From NCBI GenBank assembly GCA_046347635.1, contig JAXMFT010000003.1, forward strand, positions 62,001 to 126,000: a DNA stretch of 64,000 bases, read 5' to 3'. Below are positions 42,110 to 49,903 of this stretch, one piece after another. Position 1 is the first letter of the stretch; each line of letters opens with the position of its first letter. The DNA is from JAGVSZ01 sp019137045. GTDB taxonomy: Bacteria; Pseudomonadota; Gammaproteobacteria; Burkholderiales; SG8-39. The notes below the pieces were generated by a model. That model was not told where the DNA came from. It did no database searches and was given only the letters and a program-made list of their open reading frames with translations. The translations under genes were made by a program, and so were the position numbers.

Positions 42110-44481
42110 GCGCCGGCCGCCTCGGCCGCGACCTTGCGCCGCGTCTTCGCCTGGTACTCGAGCCGCCGCAGGCCCTCGAGGATCTTCTCGGCGCTGAACG
42201 GCGTCGAGTGGAGCCGCACCCCGGTGGCGTCGTACACCGCGTTCCCCATCGCCGCGAGCACCCCCGAGATCAGCCCCTCGCCCACCTCCTTGGTGCGGTA
42301 GGGCTCGCCCACGCGGTACTGCTCGGTGATGATGTGGGCCTCCTCGGACTCCGCCATGTTGTGGATGGTGGGCATGCGGTAGTCGAGCCAGTTCGGGTTC
42401 AGCGTGTAGCCGTCGCGGGTGAGGATCTCCTCCATGAACGCGTGCCCGAGCGCCATCGAGATCTGGCCGTCCACCTGCCCCTTCACCAGCGCGGGGTTGA
42501 TCGGGAAGCCGCAGTCGTGCACCGTCAGCGCCTTGACGAGGCGCGCCTCGCCGGTCTCGATGTCGACCTCGACCTCGGCCACCTGCGCGCTGAAGGCGTA
42601 GTTCTCCGTCCAGCGCCCCTTGGTGGTGGCGAGGCTCGGGTGCGCCGGCTCGTCGCGCATCGTGCGCCAGTAGCCCTCGCCGACCACCGTGTCCCCGCGG
42701 CGCGTCGCGACGCTGAACGCGATGAGCTCGCGGTAGGTCACGCGCCGCGCGGGATCGAGCCGGTGCTGCACGCCCTTGCCGACGGCCTGGAGCTGGTCGG
42801 CCGGGAGCTTGAGCTTCTCCGCGGCGAGCTCGACGAGCTTGCGGCGCGCGTCGCCGGCGGCCTGCCGCGCGGCGTTGCCGGTGACGTAGGTCATGCCGCT
42901 GATCCAGGCGCCGATGTCCTGCGGCGTCGTGTCGGTGTCCGACGAGATGATCTTCACGTCGTCCATGCCGATCGCCAGCTCCTCGGCCACGATCTGCGCG
43001 ATCACGGTCTCCGACCCCTGCCCGATGTCGATCGCACCGGTGAGCACGATCGCCGAGCCGTCGTCGTTCATCTTGACGATCACGCCCGAGCCGTTCGGGT
43101 AGATCAGGGTGCCGCCCATGTAGGCGGACACGCCGATGCCGATGCCGCGCCGGATCGTGCCCGCCGGCGGCGAGCGCCGGTCGCGCCCGTACTTCTCCAG
43201 GAAGCCCGAGCGCTCGGCCGCGAGCCGCACGCAGTCGCCGAGCCCGCAGTTGTGCGTGTTGTCGCCGTTGGGGAGCGTCTCCCACGGCTGGCGCGCGTTG
43301 CGCAGGCGGATGGTGATCGGGTCGATGCCCAGCGCCTCCGCGATGGTGTCGAGCTGCGACTCGATCGCGAAGCGCACCTTCGGCGCGCCGTGCCCGCGCT
43401 GCGGCGCGCGCACCGTGTGGTTGGTGTAGACCGACAGCCCCTCGAACTTCAGGTTGGGGATGCGGTAGGGGATCATGGTGAACCCCCACGCGAGGAAGAT
43501 CACCACCACCCCGCTGCCGCGGAAGGCCCCGGCGTTGTTGATCGCGCGGATGCGCTGCGCGACCAGCGTGCCGTCCTTCTTCACCCCGGTCTTGATCTCG
43601 AGGATGAGCGGCTGGGCGTGGCGGAAGGCGGAGAAGATCTCCTCGCGGCTCGCCACGATGCGCACCGGCCGGCCGGTGAGCATCGACAGGCGCGCGGCGC
43701 AGTACTCGTGCGAGTAGAGGTCGATCTTGCCGCCGAAGGTGCCGCCGACGTAGGTCTTGTGGATGCGCACCGACGAGTACGGCAGGTCGAGCGTCTTGGC
43801 GAGCTTCGCGCGCTTGACGAACGTCCCCATCGACGAGGTCCAGACGTTGAGCTTGTCGTTCTCCCAGTGCGCGAGCGTCACGTGCGGCTCGAGGTAGCCG
43901 TGCGTGCGCAGCTGGCACTCGTAGCGGTCCTCGCGCACGTAGTCGGACTCGGCGAAGCCGCGCTCGACGTCGCCCCACTCGGTCTGGGTGTCGCCGCCGA
44001 TGTTCTTCTCCGGCCCGCGGTACTTCGGATGGCTGGGGTGGATCTCGGGCGCGTCGGCCTGCATCGCCGCCTCGGGCTCGAACACCGCCGGCAGCGGCTC
44101 GTACTCGACCTCGATGAGCTCGAGCGCGCGCTGCGCGGTGAGCTCGTCGACCGCCGCCACCGCCGCCACCTCCTCGCCGACGTGCACGACCTTGTCGCGC
44201 GCGAGCACCTCCTGGTCGGGCGGATAGCGCGGGGTCTCGACGAAGCCGTGCTTGATGCCCTTGGTGTCCGCGACGGTGATGACCGCCTTCACTCCCGGCA
44301 GCGCCTGCGCGCGCGCGGTGTCGATGCGCACGATGCGCGCGTGCGGATGGGGGCTGCGCAGGATGCGGCCGGCGAGGGTGTTCGGCAGCTTCACGTCCTG
44401 CGTGTAGACCGCGCGGCCGGTGACCTTGTCCGGCCCGTCCTTGCGCCGGAAGCTCTTGCCGACGTACTGGAGCTCGCTCAT
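42106..44481 (-). CDS. Mo-cofactor subunit, probable 4-hydroxybenzoyl-CoA reductase alpha (set 3)
   Basis: A 791-residue xanthine-dehydrogenase-family large subunit. Motifs: TYVGGTFGGKIDLYSHEYCA near 245-265, RAPQRGHGAPKVRFAIESQ near 365 (the AFRG-G-PQ motif modified to APQRGHGAP), GAIDIGQGSETVIAQI near 485, and the catalytic Glu735 in TKEVGEG. The pairing with a FAD subunit that has a 4Fe-4S loop and with a CoA ligase points to 4-hydroxybenzoyl-CoA reductase, which removes the phenolic hydroxyl to give benzoyl-CoA. yqeB and yqeC at both ends of the locus raise the possibility of a selenium-containing Mo centre. Confidence 0.88.
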   Translation of the reverse strand: MSELQYVGKSFRRKDGPDKVTGRAVYTQDVKLPNTLAGRILRSPHPHARIVRIDTARAQALPGVKAVITVADTKGIKHGFVETPRYPPDQEVLARDKVVHVGEEVAAVAAVDELTAQRALELIEVEYEPLPAVFEPEAAMQADAPEIHPSHPKYRGPEKNIGGDTQTEWGDVERGFAESDYVREDRYECQLRTHGYLEPHVTLAHWENDKLNVWTSSMGTFVKRAKLAKTLDLPYSSVRIHKTYVGGTFGGKIDLYSHEYCAARLSMLTGRPVRIVASREEIFSAFRHAQPLILEIKTGVKKDGTLVAQRIRAINNAGAFRGSGVVVIFLAWGFTMIPYRIPNLKFEGLSVYTNHTVRAPQRGHGAPKVRFAIESQLDTIAEALGIDPITIRLRNARQPWETLPNGDNTHNCGLGDCVRLAAERSGFLEKYGRDRRSPPAGTIRRGIGIGVSAYMGGTLIYPNGSGVIVKMNDDGSAIVLTGAIDIGQGSETVIAQIVAEELAIGMDDVKIISSDTDTTPQDIGAWISGMTYVTGNAARQAAGDARRKLVELAAEKLKLPADQLQAVGKGVQHRLDPARRVTYRELIAFSVATRRGDTVVGEGYWRTMRDEPAHPSLATTKGRWTENYAFSAQVAEVEVDIETGEARLVKALTVHDCGFPINPALVKGQVDGQISMALGHAFMEEILTRDGYTLNPNWLDYRMPTIHNMAESEEAHIITEQYRVGEPYRTKEVGEGLISGVLAAMGNAVYDATGVRLHSTPFSAEKILEGLRRLEYQAKTRRKVAAEAAGA

Positions 44482-44488
44482 CGCCGCC

Positions 44489-45016
44489 TCACTTCATCAC
44501 CGGCTCGACCGCCTCGCCGGCGGCCTGGCGCACCGCCGCGACGATCGCGTTGTAGCCGGTGCAGCGGCAGAGGTTGCCCTCGAGCGCCTTGCTGATCTGC
44601 GCGCGCGTCGGCCGCGGGTGCGCGCGCAGGAGCGCGGTGGCCGACATCAGCATCCCCGGGGTGCAGAACCCGCACTGCACCGCGCCCTGGTCGAGGAACG
44701 CCTCCTGCAGCGCGCTCAGGTTCTCGCCGCTGGCGAGGCCCTCGACGGTCTCGACGCGCCTGCCGTCGCACTCGACCGCGAGCGTCAGGCACGCGAGCAC
44801 CGGGCGGCCGTCGAGGAGCACGGTGCACGCGCCGCAGGTCCCGGACTCGCAGCTCGCCTTGGTGCCGGTGAGACCGACCTTGTCGCGGATCGCCTCCACC
44901 AGGGTGAGCCGCGGGGTCACGACCACCTCGTGCCACTCGCCGTTCACCGCCAGCTGCACGAGCTGCGACTTGGAGCGCAGCTTCGCCCCGACCGCGTTCT
45001 TGGTGACGTCCAGCAT
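44489..45016 (-). CDS. 2Fe-2S subunit, probable 4-hydroxybenzoyl-CoA reductase gamma (set 3)
   Basis: A 175-residue subunit with all eight cluster ligands: Cys56, 61, 64, 76 (SCESGTCGACT) and Cys115, 118, 150, 152 (QCGFCTPG, GNLCRCTGY). The first 15 residues (MLDVTKNAVGAKLRS) extend beyond the usual N-terminus. GAGGAGG lies just before the ATG; seven bases separate its stop from the large subunit start. Confidence 0.93.
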   Translation of the reverse strand: MLDVTKNAVGAKLRSKSQLVQLAVNGEWHEVVVTPRLTLVEAIRDKVGLTGTKASCESGTCGACTVLLDGRPVLACLTLAVECDGRRVETVEGLASGENLSALQEAFLDQGAVQCGFCTPGMLMSATALLRAHPRPTRAQISKALEGNLCRCTGYNAIVAAVRQAAGEAVEPVMK

Positions 45017-45029
45017 TGCCGTCCTCCTC

Positions 45030-46031
45030 TCAGCCGGCCGCGCGCGCGCGTTCCAGCGCCGCCGCCAGCGTGCGTTTCAGGTGTACCCGGATCGCGTCGG
45101 TCAGGCCACGCTTGCTGAAGCCGTGGTGCGGCAGCGGGCTCGCCGCGCGCGCCGCCTCGGCCGCCGCGCGCGCGAGCAGGCCCTCGTCCGGCGCGGCGCC
45201 CGCGAGCAGCCGCTCCGCCGACTCGGCCCGCACCGGGCGCTCGCGCACCGCGCCGAGCGCGATGCGCGCCTCGGCGCAGGTCCCGTCGGCGCCGAGCACG
45301 AGGCGCGCCGCCATCACCGCCATGCCGAACTCGAGGCCGCCGCGCACCGTCGCCTTGTGGAAACCCCAGCCGGCGCGCGGCGGCGGCGGGGGCAGGATCA
45401 CCGCGCGGATGAGATCGGCGCCGGCGAGCGCGAGCGGCCGCATGCCGTCGCCCGTGTACAGGGCTTCGACCGTCAGCCGGCGCGCGCCCTGCTCCCCCAC
45501 CACGTCGAGCCGGGCGTCGAGCGCGATGAGCGCCGGCGCGACGTCGGACATGTGCACCGCCCAGCACACGCCGGGCTTGTTCTGCGGGAAGGCGTAGCAG
45601 CAGTCGCCCCCGCGCTTGTAGCAGCCCGCCACGAACTGGTAGTCGTGGCACTGGTTGTACTGCAGGCAGCGCGCCTCCTGGCAGAGGTTGCCGCCGAGGG
45701 TGCCCATCTGCCGGATCTGGTTGCCGCCGACGGCGTGCGCGGCGGCGGCGACGAGCGGCGCGTGCGCCGCGACGAGCGGCGCGTCGACCAGGTCGGCGAG
45801 GCGGGTGAGCGCGTCGATGCGGATCGAGCCGTCGGGCAGACGCACGGGCGGCTCGGGCTCGATCCCGCCCAGGCCGACGAGGACGCTCGGACCGGCGACC
45901 GCGGAGCGCATGTTGGGCAGGAGGTCGGTGCCCCCGGCGATGGCGCGCGCTTCCCGGCCGAGGCTGGCGAGGCGCGCGACCGCGTCCTCGATGCCGCCGG
46001 CGCGCTCGTAGTCGAAGTCGTAAAGGAGCAT
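45030..46031 (-). CDS. FAD and 4Fe-4S subunit, probable 4-hydroxybenzoyl-CoA reductase beta (set 3)
   Basis: A 333-residue CoxM-type protein beginning MLLYDFDYERAGGIEDAV. FAD motifs: AIAGGTDLLPNM near 30-41 and MGTLGGNLCQEARC near 109-122. A Cys-rich insertion follows with Cys117, 122, 128, 137, 144, 145 and 156, including the YKRGGDCC sequence that is recognisably that of the HCR beta subunit, where four Cys bind an additional 4Fe-4S cluster. GGAG with short spacing precedes the ATG at 46031. First gene of the HCR operon. Confidence 0.92.
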   Translation of the reverse strand: MLLYDFDYERAGGIEDAVARLASLGREARAIAGGTDLLPNMRSAVAGPSVLVGLGGIEPEPPVRLPDGSIRIDALTRLADLVDAPLVAAHAPLVAAAAHAVGGNQIRQMGTLGGNLCQEARCLQYNQCHDYQFVAGCYKRGGDCCYAFPQNKPGVCWAVHMSDVAPALIALDARLDVVGEQGARRLTVEALYTGDGMRPLALAGADLIRAVILPPPPPRAGWGFHKATVRGGLEFGMAVMAARLVLGADGTCAEARIALGAVRERPVRAESAERLLAGAAPDEGLLARAAAEAARAASPLPHHGFSKRGLTDAIRVHLKRTLAAALERARAAG

Positions 46032-46120
46032 GCGCGGTCCCCGGTTGCGGCCGGATCGGACCCGATCCGGCCGTTCCTGGCCCCGCCGACGGCGCGCTGG
46101 CGGCAGCGGGCGGCGCCAGT

Positions 46121-46131
46121 TTGCAATGCAA
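46121..46131. promoter_or_regulatory. Palindrome at the HCR operon start, possible MarR operator
   Basis: TTGCAATGCAA is a perfect 11-base palindrome next to AACTGTAGG; the latter 9 bases recur beside the palindrome TACA-AAC-TGTA (46714-46724) in the MarR/yqeC gap. It overlaps the -10-like box and start region deduced for the HCR operon, a place where a repressor such as the adjacent MarR could act. Confidence 0.35.
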
Positions 46132-46172
46132 CTGTAGGCGCGGCCGCCGGCGGCCGGTGTGACTTGGATCAA
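46131..46172 (-). promoter_or_regulatory. Candidate FNR/CRP-type class II promoter of the HCR operon
   Basis: Plus-strand GTGACTTGGATCAA (46159-46172) fits the TGA-N6-TCA core of CRP/FNR-family sites. A -10-like TACAGT box on the minus strand (46131-46136) would put the start at 46124, which places the site centre exactly at -41.5, the class II activator position, and no -35 box is apparent. This fits oxygen control of an anaerobic enzyme by FNR, AadR or HbaR-type regulators; it is a prediction. Confidence 0.5.
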
Positions 46173-46201
46173 GGCTCCGACCGCGCCGCGCGCGGCGCGC
46201 G

Positions 46202-46705
46202 TCAGCGGCCGAACGCCGCGGCGATCCGGCCCAGCCGGTCGCTGAGCAGCGGGCGCTCGCCCGGGCCGAGCAGCGCGTCCATCGCCCGCTCCTGCGCCTC
46301 GATGCGCCGCGTCGCGCGGCGCAGCACGTCGCGCCCCGCGGCGGTGAGCGCGAGCGCGTGGTAGCGCCGGTCGCCGGCGTTGCGGTTGCTCGCGATCAGC
46401 CCGCGCCCGGCGAGCCGCTTGAGCGCGAGCGAGAGGGAGGTCTTGTCGAGCCGGTAGGCCTGCGCGAGGCGCAGCGAGCTCAGGCCGGGGTTGTGCTGCA
46501 GCGTGGCGAGCAGGCTGAACTCGCCCGGCGTCACGCCGAGCGGGCGCGTGGCGCGCGCGAGGTCGCGGAAGATCGCCGACTGCGCCTGGCGGATCTGGTA
46601 GCCGAGGTAGCCGGCGAGCTTCCCGAGCTCGAGCGGCGCGGCCGCGGCCGGATGCGGCGCCGCGCGCGCCGGGCGGCGCGGCGTCGGGTTGCGGGCGTGA
46701 CCCAT
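46202..46705 (-). CDS. MarR family transcriptional regulator
   Basis: A 167-residue winged-helix regulator. LGYQIRQAQSAIFRDLARATRPLGVTPGEFSLLATL (about 34-69 overall) is the MarR dimer helix and first HTH helix; YRLDKTSLSLALKRLAGRGLI (about 84-104) the recognition helix and start of the wing, and NAGDRRYHALALTAAGR the wing Arg/Tyr. An Ala/Pro-rich N-terminal 25 residues precede it. It lies between the HCR operon (same strand) and yqeC (divergent), so it probably represses one or both; the ligand may be an aryl-CoA such as in BadR or HbaR-linked systems. Confidence 0.9.
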   Translation of the reverse strand: MGHARNPTPRRPARAAPHPAAAAPLELGKLAGYLGYQIRQAQSAIFRDLARATRPLGVTPGEFSLLATLQHNPGLSSLRLAQAYRLDKTSLSLALKRLAGRGLIASNRNAGDRRYHALALTAAGRDVLRRATRRIEAQERAMDALLGPGERPLLSDRLGRIAAAFGR

Positions 46706-46713
46706 GGTTCGTG

Positions 46714-46724
46714 ATACAAACTGT
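46714..46724. promoter_or_regulatory. Inverted repeat in the MarR/yqeC divergent gap
   Basis: TACA-AAC-TGTA followed by GG lies nine bases before the MarR start, within the 42-base gap to yqeC. The AACTGTAGG part is repeated at the HCR operon (46130-46138). A possible autoregulatory MarR operator; statistical support is weak. Confidence 0.3.
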
Positions 46725-46747
46725 AGGAGGCCACTGCGGGGGTGTCA

Positions 46748-47506
46748 ATGAGCGGGGTGTCGCTCGCGTCCGCGCTCGGCGTCGCCGCGGGCGAGGTCGT
46801 GGCGTTCGTCGGGGCGGGCGGGAAGACGAGCGCGATGTTCCGGGTCGCGGCCGAAGTCGCCGCCGCGGGCGGGCACGTCGTCACGACGACGACCACGCGG
46901 CTCGCCGCGAGCGACGCGCGCCATGCGCCCGTTCACGTGCAGCGGGCGGAGGAGCTGGGCGGGGCGCTCGCGGCGGCGCGCCACGTGCTCCTGACCGCGG
47001 GCCTCGACGCCGCGGCCGGCAAGCTGATCGGCCTCGCCCCCGCGGCGCTCTGCGCGCTGCGCCGGCGGGACCTCACGCTGCTCGTCGAGGCCGACGGCTC
47101 GCGCCGGCTGCCGTTCAAGGCGCCGGCGGCGCACGAGCCGGTCGTGCCGCCCTGCGCGACGCTCGTCGTGTGGGTGGTCGGGGTCGACGCCCTGGGGCAG
47201 CCCCTCGACGACGCGCACGTGCATCGCCCCGAGCGCGTCGCGCGCATCCACCCCGGCGCGTTGGTCACGCCGGCGATGGTCGCCGCGGTGGCCGCCGACC
47301 CCGCGGGCGGATGCAAGCGCGTGCCGCGGGAGGCGCGCGTCGCGCTGCTGATCAACAAGGTCGACGACGACGACCGGCGCGCCCGGGCGCGCGCGGTCGC
47401 CGCGCGCACGGCCCCCGGGGGCCGCATCGCGCGCGTGGTGCTCGCCGCGCTCGCGCGGCCCGGGGATGCGGTCATCGAAGTCATCAGCAAGGAGGTGGCG
47501 CAGTGA
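46748..47506 (+). CDS. yqeC: Selenium-dependent molybdenum hydroxylase accessory protein YqeC
   Basis: A 252-residue P-loop protein of the YqeC family. The start VVAFVGAGGKTSAMFRVAAEVAA is the family Walker A region (GAGGKTS), followed by VVTTTTTRLAA, LLVEADGSRRLPFKAPAAHEP (near 110-130), and ALLINKVDDDD (about 198-208). YqeC and YqeB together mark selenium-dependent molybdenum hydroxylases, in which a non-selenocysteine Se ligand is added to the Mo centre. ATG at 46748 is preferred to a GTG six bases upstream. Stop overlaps the GTG of the CoA-transferase gene. Divergent from MarR and the HCR operon. Confidence 0.85.
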   Translation: MSGVSLASALGVAAGEVVAFVGAGGKTSAMFRVAAEVAAAGGHVVTTTTTRLAASDARHAPVHVQRAEELGGALAAARHVLLTAGLDAAAGKLIGLAPAALCALRRRDLTLLVEADGSRRLPFKAPAAHEPVVPPCATLVVWVVGVDALGQPLDDAHVHRPERVARIHPGALVTPAMVAAVAADPAGGCKRVPREARVALLINKVDDDDRRARARAVAARTAPGGRIARVVLAALARPGDAVIEVISKEVAQ

Positions 47507-48633
47507 ACGGACAACCCCTCGCCGGCGTGCGGGTGCTCGACTTCAGCACGCTGCTGCCCGGCCCGCTCGCGACCCTGCTCCTCGCCGAGGCCGGCGCGGA
47601 CGTGGTCAAGATCGAGCGCCCGGGCAGCGGCGACGAGATGCGCTCGTACGAGCCGAAGCTCGGCCCCGACAGCGTGAACTTCGCGCTGCTCAACCGCGGC
47701 AAGCGCTCGCTCGCGGTCGATCTCAAGGATGCGCGCGCGGTCGAGCGCGTGCGCGCGCTCGCGGCCCGCGCCGACGTCCTCGTGGAGCAGTTCCGGCCGG
47801 GCGTCATGGACCGGCTGGGGCTCGGCTACGAGCGGCTGCGGGCGCTCAATCCGCGGCTCGTCTACTGCTCGATCACCGGCTACGGGCAGTCCGGTCCGCG
47901 CGCCCAGGCGGCGGCGCACGACCTCAACTACGCGGCGCAGACGGGGCTGCTCGGTCTCGCGGCCGGCGCGGACGGCGCGCCGGTCGTGCCGGCAGCGCTC
48001 GTCGCCGACATCGGCGGCGGCGCCTATCCGGCGGTCATGAACGTCCTGCTCGCGCTCCGGCAGCGCGACCTCACCGGCGCGGGGTGCAGGCTGGACGTCG
48101 CGATGGCCGACAATCTCTTCACCTTCATGTACTGGGCGATCGGCAACGGGCTGGCGGCGGGTGCGTGGCCGCTGCCGGGCGCCGAACTGGTGACCGGCGG
48201 CTCGCCGCGGTATCAGGTCTACCGCACCGCCGACGACGCGTTCGTGGCCGCGGCGCCGCTCGAGGAGAAGTTCTGGCGCGCCTTCTGCGGCGCCGTCGGA
48301 CTCGATCCGGCCGCGCACGACGACGCCCGCGATCCGGCCGCCGTGAAGCGGGCGGTGGCCGAGCGCATCCGCGCGCGGCCGGCGTCGCACTGGCGCGGCG
48401 CGTTCACCGACCCGGACTGCTGCGCCTGCGTCGTGCAGTCGGTCGAGGAGGCGCTCGCGGACGCGCACTTCGTCCAGCGGGGACTCTTCGCGCGCCGCCT
48501 CGTCGCCGGCGACCGGCAGATCCCCGCGCTGCCGGTGCCGGTCTGCGCGCCGTTCCGCGCCGCCGCGCTCGCCGCCCCCTATCCGCGGCTCGGCGCCGAC
48601 GACGCGCTGCTCGACCTCGCCGGGTGGGCGTAG
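47503..48633 (+). CDS. CaiB/BaiF family (class III) CoA-transferase
   Basis: A 376-residue class III CoA-transferase that would move CoA between carboxylic acids. LAGVRVLDFSTLLPGPLATLLLAEAGADVVKIERPG (from about 5) is the N-terminal signature, and CSITGYGQSGPRAQAAAHDLNYAAQTGLL near 127-155 contains the catalytic Asp position. A GTG start at 47503 follows AGGAGG by seven bases and overlaps the yqeC stop (GTGA). Length is close to the usual 380-400. Its link to yqeC by overlap is unusual; donor and acceptor acids are unknown. Confidence 0.9.
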   Translation: MNGQPLAGVRVLDFSTLLPGPLATLLLAEAGADVVKIERPGSGDEMRSYEPKLGPDSVNFALLNRGKRSLAVDLKDARAVERVRALAARADVLVEQFRPGVMDRLGLGYERLRALNPRLVYCSITGYGQSGPRAQAAAHDLNYAAQTGLLGLAAGADGAPVVPAALVADIGGGAYPAVMNVLLALRQRDLTGAGCRLDVAMADNLFTFMYWAIGNGLAAGAWPLPGAELVTGGSPRYQVYRTADDAFVAAAPLEEKFWRAFCGAVGLDPAAHDDARDPAAVKRAVAERIRARPASHWRGAFTDPDCCACVVQSVEEALADAHFVQRGLFARRLVAGDRQIPALPVPVCAPFRAAALAAPYPRLGADDALLDLAGWA

Positions 48634-48636
48634 GCG

Positions 48637-48655
48637 GCCCCGCCACCGGCGGGGC
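48637..48655. terminator. Stem-loop between convergent genes, possible bidirectional terminator
   Basis: GCCCCGCC (48637-48644), loop ACC, GGCGGGGC (48648-48655): an eight-base GC stem with a three-base loop in the 37-base gap between the CoA-transferase gene (plus) and the LivK-like receptor (minus). No U-run. Confidence 0.6.
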
Positions 48656-48670
48656 GCACCGCGCCGCCGC

Positions 48671-49873
48671 TCAGAGCTTCGGCATCTTGCACTCGCCGCT
48701 CGGCGGCGGGGTCGCCTGGTCGGCCGCAAAGGTGGTGGTGATGATCGGCCGCAGCTTCCCGCCCTGCGCGCCGACGTAGCCGAAGTAGTTCGGCTGCACC
48801 ATCTGGTGGTCCGCGGCGCGGATCTGCGACTTGCCGTAGAGCGTGTCGAACGTCCCGCCGCTCATGGCGCGCGCGACGTCGAGCGGCTTGGCGCTCTTCG
48901 CGCGCTCGATCGCCTGGATGATCACCTGCATCCCGATGTAGGTCTCGCCCTCGAAGTTGGTCGGCTCGTCGCCGTTGTAGGCCTTCTTCCACGCCTCCAC
49001 GAAGCGCTTGTTCGCGGGCGTGTCGAGGGTGGAGCTGTAGTTGATGATGCCCCAGATCCCCTTCGAGGTGTCGCCCAGGGTCTTGACCGTGTTGTCCGTG
49101 ACGAAGCTCACCCCCGCGACGAAGGTGCTGTCGAGCAGGCCGAACTGCTTCGCCTGGGTGGCGAAGTTGATCGCGTCGCGCCCGGCGAGCGCGATCCAGA
49201 CGCCCTGCGCGCCGGAGTTCTTCACCTGCTGGATGTAGGGCGCGAAGTCGTTGGTGCCGAACGCGGGATAGAACTCGCCCACCAGCTCCTTCCCGTTCGC
49301 CTTGGCGGCGGCCGCGAAGCTCTTGCCGGAGTTGCGCCCCCACGCGATGTCGGCGGCGACGATCGCCCACTTCGTCTCCTTGCGCGTGCCGAGCCACGGG
49401 CGCACGATCGCCGCGTCCTGCTCGTCGGGATGGTTCACGCGGAACACCCGCGGCACGCAGTTCGCGCCGGTGAGCGCGTCGGCCTTGTTGATCGTCACCA
49501 CGTAGAGCGCGTCCCAGCGCTCGAGCATCGGCGCCATCGCCAGCCCCTCGCCCGAGGCGATGGTCCCGGTGAGGATCTTGTAGCCCTCGAGCGCGAGCTT
49601 CTCGGCCTGCTTGCGCGCGACATCCGGCTTGGCCTCGGTGTCGAGCACCTTGACCTCGAGCTTGCGCCCGCCGATGCCGCCCTTGGCGTTCACCTCGTTG
49701 ACGGCGAATTCCACGGCGCGCTTCGCCTGGTTCCCCAGGTCGGCATAGGTGCCCGACAGCGCGGTCGGCACGCCGATCTTGATGGTCTCCTGCGCCAGTG
49801 CCGGCGCCTGCACGGCGAATGCCGCCGCCGCCCCGACGCCGATCAGCCCTCTAGTCCACATCCTTGCCTGCAT
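48671..49873 (-). CDS. Branched-chain amino acid-type ABC transporter receptor (LivK-like)
   Basis: A 400-residue type I binding protein. Signal peptide of about 27 residues (ending APALAQ), then ETIKIGVPTALSGTYADLGNQAKRAVE and VNAKGGIGGRKLEVKVLDTEAKP, typical of LivK relatives found with aromatic-acid operons. CGGAGG precedes the first ATG; Met5 is a less likely start. Last gene of the minus-strand liv operon, 30 bases after livF. Confidence 0.93.
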   Translation of the reverse strand: MQARMWTRGLIGVGAAAAFAVQAPALAQETIKIGVPTALSGTYADLGNQAKRAVEFAVNEVNAKGGIGGRKLEVKVLDTEAKPDVARKQAEKLALEGYKILTGTIASGEGLAMAPMLERWDALYVVTINKADALTGANCVPRVFRVNHPDEQDAAIVRPWLGTRKETKWAIVAADIAWGRNSGKSFAAAAKANGKELVGEFYPAFGTNDFAPYIQQVKNSGAQGVWIALAGRDAINFATQAKQFGLLDSTFVAGVSFVTDNTVKTLGDTSKGIWGIINYSSTLDTPANKRFVEAWKKAYNGDEPTNFEGETYIGMQVIIQAIERAKSAKPLDVARAMSGGTFDTLYGKSQIRAADHQMVQPNYFGYVGAQGGKLRPIITTTFAADQATPPPSGECKMPKL

Positions 49874-49903
49874 GACTGCCTCCGTTCGTGATTTCGCCGA
49901 CGC

